A stretch of DNA of 64,000 bases from Candidatus Scybalocola faecipullorum. GTDB taxonomy: Bacteria > Bacillota > Clostridia > Lachnospirales > Lachnospiraceae. The notes beneath the pieces are model-generated. The model ran no database searches. It saw only the letters and a program-made list of their open reading frames with translations, and was not told the origin of the DNA. Position 1 is the stretch's first letter; each line of letters begins with the position of its first letter. The stretch is taken from assembly GCA_018716485.1 (NCBI GenBank), contig DVJY01000059.1, forward strand, positions 1 to 64,000. Reading direction: 5' to 3'. The translations under genes and the position numbers were made by a program. Positions 37,059 to 45,920 of the stretch are shown in pieces.

Positions 37059-38261
37059 ATGAGCGAAGCAATCGTTACATTGAAAAAAGGTCTGGGACGC
37101 ACATTAAAATCCGGTGGACTGTGGGTTTTTGACAATGAGATAGATACTGTGACAGGCCATGCGGATGACGGAGATATGGTGATTGTCAAAGACTTTGACG
37201 GCTACCCGATGGGCAGAGGTTATATAAACAGAAAATCAAAAATTACTGTCCGTATGATGAGCCGTCATCTGGATGCGGATATTAACAGAGATTTTATTTA
37301 CAAAAGAGTTAAAGAGGCATGGATATACCGTAAAAAAGTCATTGATACGTCAAGCTGTCGTGTGATTTTTGGAGAGGCGGACTTCCTTCCGGGCATTGTG
37401 GTTGACAAATTTTCCGATGTTTTAGTTGTTCAGTCTCTGACGCTGGGCATTGAACGTTTTAAACTGATGATCATTGATTGCCTGAAAGAAGTGCTTGCCC
37501 AGGATGGCATTGCGATCAGGGGCGTCTATGAGCGCAGCGATGCCAAAGTCAGGCTCAATGAAGGCATGGAGCGAGTCAAGGGCTTTATCGGAGAGCCTTT
37601 TGATACAAATGTTGCCATTGAAGAAAATGGCGTTCATTATATTGTTGATGTGAAAGACGGTCAGAAAACAGGATTCTTTTTAGATCAGAAGTGCAACCGG
37701 CAGGCTATTCAGAGACTGTGCAAAGATGCGCAGGTTCTGGACTGCTTTACACATACCGGCTCCTTTGCGCTCAATGCCGCATTAGGCGGCGCGGCTTCGG
37801 TTATTGGCGTTGATGCTTCCCGGCTTGCAGTCGATCAGGCCCGTGCCAACGCCAGGCTCAACGGCGTACAGGACCGGGTTCAATTTTTGCGCGAAGATGT
37901 TTTTGAACTTCTGCCTGCTTATGAAAAAGAAGGCAGAAAATTTGATGTTGTGATCTTGGATCCGCCGGCTTTTACAAAATCGCGCAATTCGGTAAAGAAT
38001 GCGGTCAGAGGCTACAGGGAGATTAATCTGAGGGGGCTGAAACTTGTCCGTGACGGTGGATTTTTAGTAACCTGCTCCTGTTCACATTTTATGACATATG
38101 AATTGTTTACAGAGACGATCAACCAAGCGGCAAACAATGCTCATAAGCGGCTGCGTCAGGTGGAATTTAAGACACAGGCGCCGGACCATCCGATTTTATG
38201 GGCCGCGTCAGAATCATATTATCTGAAATTTTATATTTTTCAAGTTTGCGGGGAATATTAA
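37059..38261 (+). CDS. RlmI-like rRNA (cytosine-5) methyltransferase
   Basis: Class I SAM-dependent methyltransferase with an N-terminal PUA domain, about 400 residues, of the RlmI (23S rRNA m5C1962) family. LKKGLGRTLKSGGLWVFDNEI near 7 is the PUA opening, LDCFTHTGSFALNAAL near 228 the SAM loop, DPPAFTKSR near 301 motif IV, and CSCSHFM near 338 holds the catalytic cysteine. The start is uncertain between ATG 37041 and ATG 37059; the latter has GGAGG 11 nt upstream. folC starts directly at its stop. Confidence 0.85.
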   Translation: MSEAIVTLKKGLGRTLKSGGLWVFDNEIDTVTGHADDGDMVIVKDFDGYPMGRGYINRKSKITVRMMSRHLDADINRDFIYKRVKEAWIYRKKVIDTSSCRVIFGEADFLPGIVVDKFSDVLVVQSLTLGIERFKLMIIDCLKEVLAQDGIAIRGVYERSDAKVRLNEGMERVKGFIGEPFDTNVAIEENGVHYIVDVKDGQKTGFFLDQKCNRQAIQRLCKDAQVLDCFTHTGSFALNAALGGAASVIGVDASRLAVDQARANARLNGVQDRVQFLREDVFELLPAYEKEGRKFDVVILDPPAFTKSRNSVKNAVRGYREINLRGLKLVRDGGFLVTCSCSHFMTYELFTETINQAANNAHKRLRQVEFKTQAPDHPILWAASESYYLKFYIFQVCGEY

Positions 38262-39587
38262 ATGACTTACGAAGAAGCAATCGATTATATCGGCAGCATC
38301 AGCAGCTTTGGGATAAAACTGGGTATGGAGCGGATAGTGTCATTGCTCAGCCATCTTGATGATCCTCAGAAATTCTTAAAAGTTATTCATGTAGCCGGGA
38401 CGAACGGCAAAGGTTCTTTTGGCACTTTTTTATCAGAAATTCTTATGGCATCAGGATATAAGGTTGGACGATATATATCGCCAGCCTTATATGACTATAG
38501 AGAGCGTATCCAGATTAACGGACAGTATATTTCAAAAGAAGCAGTGTCCGGTTATATTGAAAAAATCCGGAAAATATGTATTCAGATGACAGCCGGGGGC
38601 GAGGAGCAGCCGACGGTATTTGAAGTGGAAACGGCGATGGCGCTGATGTATTTCAGAGATATGGACTGTGATTATGTTGTGCTGGAAGTAGGCATGGGCG
38701 GACGGCTGGATTCAACCAATGTGATTGATGAGCCTCTGCTTTCAGTGATTACTTCAATCAGCAAAGACCATACGCAGGCGCTTGGCGATACGCTGGAAGC
38801 AATCGCCGGTGAAAAAGCCGGAATTATAAAAGAAGGCTGTCCGGTGCTTGCCTATGACCAGGATGAATCGGTGATCAAAGTGCTGCGCACACAGGCACAG
38901 CAAAGACATGCACCGTTGATATTGACTGACTGGACAGCCCTTTGCGTCAGCGGCACATCGATTCAGGGGCAGACATTTGACTATCAGGCGCTGCATGGGC
39001 TTACAATACACATGGCCGGTATTTATCAGGTTTATAATGCGGCGGCGGCTGTTCAGGCGGCATTGCTGCTTGAAAAAGGCGGTATACCGATACGTCCTGA
39101 AGCAATTTATGATGGTCTTAGGGCGGCGCGGTGGCCGGGACGGTTTGAAATCATTAAAAACAAGCCGGTTGTGATCGTAGACGGCGCCCATAATCCGGGC
39201 GGCGCCGCAGCATTGGCAAAGAGTATAGAAACATATTTTAAAGGCCGAAAGCTCATCGGCGTGATGGGTGTATTTGCGGATAAAGATTATGTCCATATTT
39301 TAGAAAGGCTTCTGCCGTATTTTAAGACGCTTTATACGCATTGTCCGAAAAATGCCAGAGGACTTGCCTCAAATGAACTGGCGGCAGCGGCCAAGGCGGC
39401 AGCCCTCAGAAAAGGACTGAATGTGCGTATTATTGACGGCGGACAGACGGAGGATGCCTGCAAAATGGCGTTTGATGAAGCCGAGGAGGAAGATGTCATT
39501 GCGGCGTTTGGTTCGCTGTCCACGGTCAAAACCGTCAGTGAGACGTTTAAAGCCTTAAAGAAAGAGGGAGACATGTATGATAGATGA
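38262..39587 (+). CDS. folC: Folylpolyglutamate synthase/dihydrofolate synthase
   Basis: Adds glutamate to dihydropteroate and folates; 441 residues, Mur-ligase fold. [18 protein letters not shown] near 45-62 is the ATP loop, [12 protein letters not shown] near 167 and [12 protein letters not shown] near 308 are family motifs. It begins immediately after the methyltransferase stop and overlaps folE by 11 nt. Confidence 0.93.
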   Translation: MTYEEAIDYIGSISSFGIKLGMERIVSLLSHLDDPQKFLKVIHVAGTNGKGSFGTFLSEILMASGYKVGRYISPALYDYRERIQINGQYISKEAVSGYIEKIRKICIQMTAGGEEQPTVFEVETAMALMYFRDMDCDYVVLEVGMGGRLDSTNVIDEPLLSVITSISKDHTQALGDTLEAIAGEKAGIIKEGCPVLAYDQDESVIKVLRTQAQQRHAPLILTDWTALCVSGTSIQGQTFDYQALHGLTIHMAGIYQVYNAAAAVQAALLLEKGGIPIRPEAIYDGLRAARWPGRFEIIKNKPVVIVDGAHNPGGAAALAKSIETYFKGRKLIGVMGVFADKDYVHILERLLPYFKTLYTHCPKNARGLASNELAAAAKAAALRKGLNVRIIDGGQTEDACKMAFDEAEEEDVIAAFGSLSTVKTVSETFKALKKEGDMYDR

Positions 39588-40137
39588 AAAGAAAATTGAA
39601 GCGGCAGTCCGGCTTTTTCTGGAAGGCATCGGAGAAGATCCTGAAAGAGAAGGGCTGAAAGAGACGCCTGTGCGTATTGCGCATATGTGCCATGAAATTT
39701 ACGGCGGCATGGAGGCGGATGTGGAAGGCTGCCTGAAAAAGACATTTGCAGCTTCAGGAAATGAGATGGTTCTGGAAAAGGATATTACGTTTTATTCCAC
39801 CTGTGAGCATCATTTGCTGCCTTTTTACGGCAAAGCGCATGTGGCTTACCTTCCCGGGGAGCGGGTTGTGGGGCTGAGCAAGCTGGCCCGGACTGTGGAT
39901 GCTTTTGCCAGACGGGCACAGATTCAGGAACAGATGACCGCCCAGATTGCGGGAGCAGTAATGGATTATCTGCAGCCTAAAGGCGTGATGGTTGTCGTGG
40001 AAGCAGAGCATATGTGCATGACTATGCGGGGGATTAAAAAGCCGGGCAGCCGGACGATGACATATAAATGCCTCGGTGAATTCGAGCACAGTGAAGAACT
40101 GAGAAGAACCGTTTTTGAAAATATAAGGTATGCGTAA
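39577..40137 (+). CDS. folE: GTP cyclohydrolase I
   Basis: First step of folate synthesis, GTP to 7,8-dihydroneopterin triphosphate; 186 residues. Zinc and active-site residues are in [18 protein letters not shown] near 74-91 and [11 protein letters not shown] near 141. Translation is probably coupled to folC by the overlap. Its product needs a pyrophosphatase before FolB; none of the usual Nudix type is in this cluster. Confidence 0.95.
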   Translation: MIDEKKIEAAVRLFLEGIGEDPEREGLKETPVRIAHMCHEIYGGMEADVEGCLKKTFAASGNEMVLEKDITFYSTCEHHLLPFYGKAHVAYLPGERVVGLSKLARTVDAFARRAQIQEQMTAQIAGAVMDYLQPKGVMVVVEAEHMCMTMRGIKKPGSRTMTYKCLGEFEHSEELRRTVFENIRYA

Positions 40138-40142
40138 GTAAA

Positions 40143-40640
40143 ATGATAAAAAATCCAATGAAAAATATTGACGTCATTCTTTCAAATGAGCTGTTTCGGG
40201 AAAGTATGTCAGCTATCGGGCAGCTGGAGCAGGACAGGGAATTTTGCAGGCACGGCATGGCGCATTTACTTGATGTGGCGAGAATTGCCTGCCTGATGGC
40301 TGCGGAATCTGACAGTCCGCCGGATAAGGAAGTTATTTATGCTGCTGCGCTGCTTCACGATATCGGACGGGCAGTGCAGTACGAAACCGGTGAAGATCAT
40401 GAAAAAGCCGGCATGCGTATCAGTGAGCAGATTTTAAAGGACTGCAGTTTTACAGATGACCAGCGGCAGCAAATTATTTCGGCTGTGGGCGGGCATCGTG
40501 CAAAGGAAGGACAGCACCATCCGCGGCTTTTAGAGTTGATCAGTAAAGCAGATCATCTGTCACGGCTGTGTTTTTGCTGCGGTGTGCGTGAAAGATGCTA
40601 CTGGCCTGATGAAAAGAAAAACAGAACAATTTATTATTAA
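40143..40640 (+). CDS. HD-domain phosphohydrolase in the folate cluster
   Basis: Metal-dependent HD phosphohydrolase of 165 residues. The metal ligands are visible as H in FCRHGMAHL near 39, HD in ALLHDIGRA near 75-76 and a later D in SKADHLSR. GEDHEKAG near 87 is typical. It starts 5 nt after folE and is followed by folP, so it is embedded in the pathway. Removing phosphates from dihydroneopterin triphosphate is an attractive but unproven role. Confidence 0.85.
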   Translation: MIKNPMKNIDVILSNELFRESMSAIGQLEQDREFCRHGMAHLLDVARIACLMAAESDSPPDKEVIYAAALLHDIGRAVQYETGEDHEKAGMRISEQILKDCSFTDDQRQQIISAVGGHRAKEGQHHPRLLELISKADHLSRLCFCCGVRERCYWPDEKKNRTIYY

Positions 40641-40659
40641 GTAAAGGAGTATTGCAGCG

Positions 40660-41478
40660 ATGAAACAGATGAAGATCGGCAGCAGAATTTTTGATACAGA
40701 ACGGCATGCGTATATCATGGGTATACTGAATGTGACGCCGGACTCCTTTTCGGATGGAGGCAGTTATGTGACCCATGATGCGGCCCTGTTCCGTGCGGAA
40801 CAAATGATCCGGGAAGGCGCTGATGTGATTGATGTAGGCGGCGAGTCAACCCGTCCGGGATATCAAAAAATCAGCGATGAAGAAGAAATAGCACGGATTG
40901 CCCCGGTGATAGAAAAAATTAAAGCACATTTTGATATTGCGGTATCTGCGGATACTTACAAATCCCGTGTCGCGGCAGCGGCGCTTGAGGCAGGCGCGGA
41001 TCTGATCAATGATATTTGGGGATTGAAGTATGATGAAAAAATGGCAGAGGTCATTAAAAAATATGATGCCGCCTGCTGCTTAATGCACAATAGAGAGACG
41101 CCGCAATATGAAAATTTTATTGAAGACTGTTTGTCAGATTTAAAAGAGTGCATAGATATTGCAAAAAAGGCCGGTATTGCCGATGATAAAATCATGGTTG
41201 ATCCCGGTGTAGGGTTTGCAAAAACATATGAACAAAATCTTTTGGTACTCAGACATTTGGAACAATTTTTAAAACTGGGATATCCGCTGCTGCTTGGGAC
41301 ATCCAGAAAATCAGTCATCGGACTGACCCTTGATGTGCCGACAGATAAGCGTCTGGCCGGCACACTGGCCACAACAGTGCTGGGCGTTGAAAAGGGGGCG
41401 GCCTTTGTCCGGGTTCACGATGTTTTGGAAAATCGTCATGCCATTAGGATGACGGAAGCTGTTTTATATGGATATTAA
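40660..41478 (+). CDS. folP: Dihydropteroate synthase
   Basis: Condenses the pterin pyrophosphate with p-aminobenzoate; 272 residues, TIM barrel, the sulfonamide target. MGILNVTPDSFSDGG near 20-34 and IDVGGESTRPG near 57-67 are diagnostic. AAAGGAG precedes the ATG by about 10 nt. Confidence 0.95.
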   Translation: MKQMKIGSRIFDTERHAYIMGILNVTPDSFSDGGSYVTHDAALFRAEQMIREGADVIDVGGESTRPGYQKISDEEEIARIAPVIEKIKAHFDIAVSADTYKSRVAAAALEAGADLINDIWGLKYDEKMAEVIKKYDAACCLMHNRETPQYENFIEDCLSDLKECIDIAKKAGIADDKIMVDPGVGFAKTYEQNLLVLRHLEQFLKLGYPLLLGTSRKSVIGLTLDVPTDKRLAGTLATTVLGVEKGAAFVRVHDVLENRHAIRMTEAVLYGY

Positions 41479-41529
41479 TCATTTGGCGCCGGACAGCGGT
41501 TCGGGGCGTTATCAGGAGGGAGAACAGTC

Positions 41530-42363
41530 ATGGATCATATACATATTGAAAATCTTAAAGTATTTGCAAGGCACGGCGTTTATGAAGAAGAAAACAGGCT
41601 TGGTCAGCTTTTTATCGTTTCGGCGGATTTATACACATCAACGCGGGCGGCAGGTATGACCGATGATCTGGCATTATCTGTCAACTACGGCGATGTCTGT
41701 CACCTGATTGCCGCCAAGATGACAGAGCGGGTTTTCGGTCTTATTGAGGCTGCAGCCGAATATACGGCGGCGGCCATATTGATGCAGTATCCGTCGGTTA
41801 AGGCTGTGGATCTGACAGTGAAAAAGCCGTGGGCGCCGATCGGGCTTTTGCTGGATTACGCATCTGTACAGATTCACAGAGCAAGACATCAGGTTTATAT
41901 TGGTATCGGAAGTAATATGGGTGATTCTGAAAATATTATCCGGGCTGCCATTGATGAAATCAACAGTTTGCCGGATACAGCAGTGACAGCATGTTCGAAG
42001 CTGATTGTGACAAAGCCGTACGGCGGTATAGAGCAAAATGATTTCTTAAACGGATGCGTCGAGTTGGAGACGTTTAAAAGTCCCGATGAACTTTTAGACA
42101 CATTGATGATGATTGAGAAAGCATTCGGACGGGAAAGGATTATCCGCTGGGGTCCGAGAACACTGGATTTGGATATGCTGCTTTATGATGATGAGATTAT
42201 CGGTACGCCGAAGCTGTGCGTACCTCATCCTGATATGCAGAACCGGCGCTTTGTGCTGGAACCGTTAAGTGAGATCGCAGGCTATAAAAGACATCCGGTA
42301 TTCCATAAAACCATTGCACAAATGTATGCCGAACTGATGGAAAAGGAGGGCAAACATGATTGA
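41530..42363 (+). CDS. folBK: Fused dihydroneopterin aldolase / pterin pyrophosphokinase
   Basis: Bifunctional folate enzyme, 277 residues. Residues 1-118 are the FolB aldolase (IENLKVFARHGVYEEEN near 6, KKPWAPIG near 98). From about 120 the HPPK kinase begins with YIGIGSNMGDSE, followed by WGPRTLDLDMLLYDD near 205. The fusion is known in other Bacillota. The GGAGGGAG ribosome site is at about 41516. Its end overlaps the next gene by 8 nt. Confidence 0.94.
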   Translation: MDHIHIENLKVFARHGVYEEENRLGQLFIVSADLYTSTRAAGMTDDLALSVNYGDVCHLIAAKMTERVFGLIEAAAEYTAAAILMQYPSVKAVDLTVKKPWAPIGLLLDYASVQIHRARHQVYIGIGSNMGDSENIIRAAIDEINSLPDTAVTACSKLIVTKPYGGIEQNDFLNGCVELETFKSPDELLDTLMMIEKAFGRERIIRWGPRTLDLDMLLYDDEIIGTPKLCVPHPDMQNRRFVLEPLSEIAGYKRHPVFHKTIAQMYAELMEKEGKHD

Positions 42364-43375
42364 TTTACATGTGCATATGGATGGCTCTATACGGCCGCAG
42401 ACACTGATTGAACTTGCAAGGGAGCAGGATGCTTACCTTCCGACCTATGATGTCAACAAAATTAAAAAATATCTTGTTGTTACGCCGGATGCCAAAGATC
42501 GGTCAAGCTTTTTCAGAAGGCACGATTTGTCTCAGGCAGTGCTACAGGGACGAAAAGCGATACGGCGCGTTGTCTCTGAACTTGTCATTGATATGGAGCG
42601 CCAGGGCGTATTGTATGCAGAGATCCGTATGACGCCTCAGGCGCATACCCTTCGCGGGCTGACCCAGAATCAGGTTGTGGAGGCTGCCCTTGAAGGACTG
42701 AATAAAGGTATGGAACTGTGCCGCAGCATCCGGGCAAATCTGGTTTTGTGCACGATGCGGGGAGCTGATGAAAAGGATAATTTTGCCACCATTGTGGAAG
42801 CCGCCGGACATTTGGGCAGAGGCGTTGCCGGTGTTGATCTGGCGGGCAATGAAGTGACTTACGGCACGCAGTGTTATGAAGAACAGTTCCACCTTTTAAA
42901 TGAAGAGCATATACCGTTTACAGTGCACGCGGGGATTATGGCTGGTCCGGAAAGTATATGGGAAGCTGTAAAAAATGGCGCAAGACGTATCGGACACGGT
43001 CTCCATGCGCTGGAAGATGCATCGTTGGTTAATTTTTTAAGAGAAAAAGGCATTGTTTTGGAAATGTGTCCGGTGAGTAATGTACTGACCGGTATTGTGC
43101 CGTCTCTTAAAGAACATCCGATACGCAGATGCTATGACATCGGCCTGAAGGTGACAGCGGGCACAGACGATCTTGTGCTTTGCGGCACGACGCTGAGGAA
43201 GCAGTATGAACTGCTGAAAAAAGAACTGGACTTTAAAGATGAAGATATCATTCAAATGAATGAAAACGCCATAGACGGCGCATTTTTATCCGGCTATCAC
43301 AGACAGAAGCTTAGAGAAAAATTCAGGGAGAGTGTAGAACATGGAGCAATTACCCCAGTTAAGACAGAAGATTGA
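42356..43375 (+). CDS. add: Adenosine deaminase
   Basis: Zinc amidohydrolase deaminating adenosine (or a related aminopurine), 339 residues. DLHVHMDGS near 3-11 gives the two metal histidines, HAGIMAGPESIW near 191 the third, GARRIGHGLHAL near 209 and GTDDL near 264 the catalytic residues. Its position between folBK and pheA is not metabolically obvious; both ends overlap neighbours, so it is part of the same transcript. Substrate specificity is inferred from family. Confidence 0.88.
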   Translation: MIDLHVHMDGSIRPQTLIELAREQDAYLPTYDVNKIKKYLVVTPDAKDRSSFFRRHDLSQAVLQGRKAIRRVVSELVIDMERQGVLYAEIRMTPQAHTLRGLTQNQVVEAALEGLNKGMELCRSIRANLVLCTMRGADEKDNFATIVEAAGHLGRGVAGVDLAGNEVTYGTQCYEEQFHLLNEEHIPFTVHAGIMAGPESIWEAVKNGARRIGHGLHALEDASLVNFLREKGIVLEMCPVSNVLTGIVPSLKEHPIRRCYDIGLKVTAGTDDLVLCGTTLRKQYELLKKELDFKDEDIIQMNENAIDGAFLSGYHRQKLREKFRESVEHGAITPVKTED

Positions 43376-44507
43376 CGAGATTGACCGAGAGATTGTACGC
43401 CTGTATGAGCAGCGTATGGAAGTGGCTGAAAAGGTTGCGGACTATAAACGCAGCGTGGGGCGGGCAGTTTTGGATAAAGAACGGGAAAATCAGAAAATTG
43501 CCGCAGTAAAGTCTCTGGCCTCCACACAGTTTAATGCCCAGGGCGTGGAGGCACTGTTCGGACAGCTGATGAGTATCAGCCGGATGCGTCAATATACGCT
43601 GATCGCGCAGACACAGAAGGAACCTTTTGGATTTACAGAGAATCCTCAGACAACATCAAAGGATACAAAAGTTGTTTTTGCAGGCGTGAAGGGCGCTTAC
43701 GGCCAGCAGGCGATGGAAGGATATTTCGGCACAGAAATTGACAGTTTCGATGTCCCTACTTTTAAAGAAGCGGTGGCGGCAGTCAGCAGCGGGCAGGCGG
43801 AATACGGCGTGCTTCCCATAGAAAATTCATCGACAGGCAGTATTACAGATGTTTATGATCTGCTTTCAGCCAATGATAATTATATTGTCGGCGAATATAT
43901 ATTAAATATAGAACATGCACTGCTGGGATATCCGGGGGCCAAAATTGAAGATATACGCACTGTATATTCCCATCCGCAGGGGCTGCTTCAGTGCCGGAAG
44001 TTTTTGGGAAGCCATGACTGGAAAAGCATCAGTTTGGAGAATACGGCGATCGCAGCCAAAAAGGTTTTGGATGATAAAGATGTGACACAGGCGGCAGTTG
44101 CCAGTATTCGTGCAGCCCGTTATTACGGACTGGAAATTTTAGCGGAAAAGATCAACGATATCAATAATAATGCGACCCGGTTTATCATTATCAAGCATGC
44201 CAAGCAGTATAAGAAAAATTCGGATAAAATCAGCATTTGCTTTGAACTGCCCCATAAGACAGGCAGTCTTTATCATATACTGGCTCACTTTATTTTTAAC
44301 GGCCTGAATATGTCAAGTATAGAATCCCGTCCGATTCGCGGCATGAAATGGCAGTACCGCTTTTTTATCGATGTGGAAGGCAATTTAGCTGATCCTGCAG
44401 TGATCAACGCGCTGACAGGCGTTATGGCAGAGACGGAAAAGTTTAGGATTTTGGGCAACTATCTCAGCGCGAAGCAGACAGACGCACAGTATGTTAAATC
44501 TGTGTAA
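43341..44507 (+). CDS. pheA: Bifunctional chorismate mutase/prephenate dehydratase
   Basis: P-protein turning chorismate to phenylpyruvate; 388 residues. The AroQ-type chorismate mutase covers about 1-85 (RQKIDEIDREIVRLYEQRM), the dehydratase about 110-290 with NNATRFIII near 275, and the ACT domain follows with SSIESRP near 326, the phenylalanine-sensing motif. It overlaps the adenosine deaminase gene by 35 nt. Feedback inhibition by phenylalanine is expected. Confidence 0.95.
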   Translation: MEQLPQLRQKIDEIDREIVRLYEQRMEVAEKVADYKRSVGRAVLDKERENQKIAAVKSLASTQFNAQGVEALFGQLMSISRMRQYTLIAQTQKEPFGFTENPQTTSKDTKVVFAGVKGAYGQQAMEGYFGTEIDSFDVPTFKEAVAAVSSGQAEYGVLPIENSSTGSITDVYDLLSANDNYIVGEYILNIEHALLGYPGAKIEDIRTVYSHPQGLLQCRKFLGSHDWKSISLENTAIAAKKVLDDKDVTQAAVASIRAARYYGLEILAEKINDINNNATRFIIIKHAKQYKKNSDKISICFELPHKTGSLYHILAHFIFNGLNMSSIESRPIRGMKWQYRFFIDVEGNLADPAVINALTGVMAETEKFRILGNYLSAKQTDAQYVKSV

Positions 44508-44522
44508 AATGCGCGCGGACTC

Positions 44523-44551
44523 TTGAGAAAGGTGTCGATGTAGTGTAGGAT
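44523..44551 (+). promoter_or_regulatory. Candidate promoter of the polyphosphate unit
   Basis: TTGAGA (44523-44528), 17-nt spacer, TAGGAT (44546-44551), in the 85-nt gap after pheA. Confidence 0.5.
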
Positions 44552-44592
44552 AAAGTTGCCCGTTGAAACAGGAAGAAACGGAGATAATTCTG

Positions 44593-45912
44593 ATGATCAG
44601 AGATAATGAACTTATATTGTACAGAAATTTTGATGACAGTATTTTTAAAGAAATGGCTCATGCCGCCAATACCTGCGGCAGAGCAGATATCAATGAAGAA
44701 AAAACGGTGGAGACTGTGTACACATGCATCCACGAAATGGTTTCCATTGCCCAGAGCCACGGCTTTGAAGGCAATTTGTGGCACGGCTATTTGACATGGC
44801 TGCTGATCACCAATGAAAATGCCTTCAGCACAGCCTGTGAAAAGCAGGGGGATGTGGGCGGCAGTCTGAGCAGGCTTGCCCGCCATGACTTGGAAATTTT
44901 TATGGAAGCTTATCATGCTGACTGGCATATGGTGGAAGAAAAATTTAACATCCGATTTTTAGACATGATGAGCAGCTATGACGGCGGAAGGTTTAAGGGC
45001 GTGGTGTACAGCCACGGACTCAGAGACCGTATCGAACAGCTCAGTGAACTGTTGGCGCATGCCGGGAATGTCGAGGCGATGTATGAGGCGCTTACAGAAT
45101 TTTACAAAGATTACGGTGTCGGAAAATTCGGTCTGCACAGAGCATTTAAGATTAAAGAAAACAGTGCGGAGACGGTAATTGTGCCGATCACGAGAACAGA
45201 GAAAGTTGTTCTTAGTGATCTGGTCGGCTATGAAATTCAAAAACAGAAGCTTATAGCCAATACGGAAGCATTTGTCAAAGGGAAAAAAGCCAACAATGTC
45301 CTGCTTTACGGCGACAGCGGCACAGGAAAATCGACAAGCATCAAAGCCATCCTCAATGAATATTATAAAGATGGTCTGAGGATGATCGAAGTATATAAGC
45401 ATCAGTTTAAGGATATCTCCAATATAATCGCCCAAATTAAAAACAGAAATTATAAATTTATTATTTATATGGACGATCTTTCTTTTGAAGAATTTGAAAT
45501 CGAATATAAATATTTAAAAGCCGTAATTGAAGGCGGGCTTGAGACGAAGCCGGACAATGTGCTCATTTATGCCACATCGAACCGGAGACATCTGATCCGG
45601 GAAACATGGGGCGACAGAAAGCAGTCAGCGGATGATGTTCACGGCAGAGATTCCATGCAGGAGAAGCTGTCGCTGGCGACCCGGTTCGGCGAAAGTATTT
45701 ATTACGGTGCGCCGGATCAAAAAGAATACATTGACATTGCAAAGGCGCTGGCCAAACGCAGCGGCATTGCGATGGATGAAAAAGAAATCGAGACACAGGC
45801 GGTGCGCTGGGAAATGATGCACGGCGGATTATCGGGAAGGACGGCAAAACAATTTATTCATCATTTGCTCGGCACACTGCCGGACGGAAACGATATGGAA
45901 GATAAGGGGTGA
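44593..45912 (+). CDS. DUF815-type AAA+ ATPase
   Basis: ATPase of about 439 residues. An N-terminal helical region (1-210) precedes the DUF815 AAA+ domain: Walker A YGDSGTGKSTSIK near 238-250, Walker B FIIYMDDLSFEEFE near 290, sensor segment YATSNRRHL near 325. The family is widespread but has no settled function. I chose the ATG at 44593 with GGAG 9 nt upstream; a TTG start at 44563 is possible. It overlaps the Ppx gene frame, so the two are probably coupled. Confidence 0.82.
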   Translation: MIRDNELILYRNFDDSIFKEMAHAANTCGRADINEEKTVETVYTCIHEMVSIAQSHGFEGNLWHGYLTWLLITNENAFSTACEKQGDVGGSLSRLARHDLEIFMEAYHADWHMVEEKFNIRFLDMMSSYDGGRFKGVVYSHGLRDRIEQLSELLAHAGNVEAMYEALTEFYKDYGVGKFGLHRAFKIKENSAETVIVPITRTEKVVLSDLVGYEIQKQKLIANTEAFVKGKKANNVLLYGDSGTGKSTSIKAILNEYYKDGLRMIEVYKHQFKDISNIIAQIKNRNYKFIIYMDDLSFEEFEIEYKYLKAVIEGGLETKPDNVLIYATSNRRHLIRETWGDRKQSADDVHGRDSMQEKLSLATRFGESIYYGAPDQKEYIDIAKALAKRSGIAMDEKEIETQAVRWEMMHGGLSGRTAKQFIHHLLGTLPDGNDMEDKG

Positions 45913-45920
45913 AAAGACAT

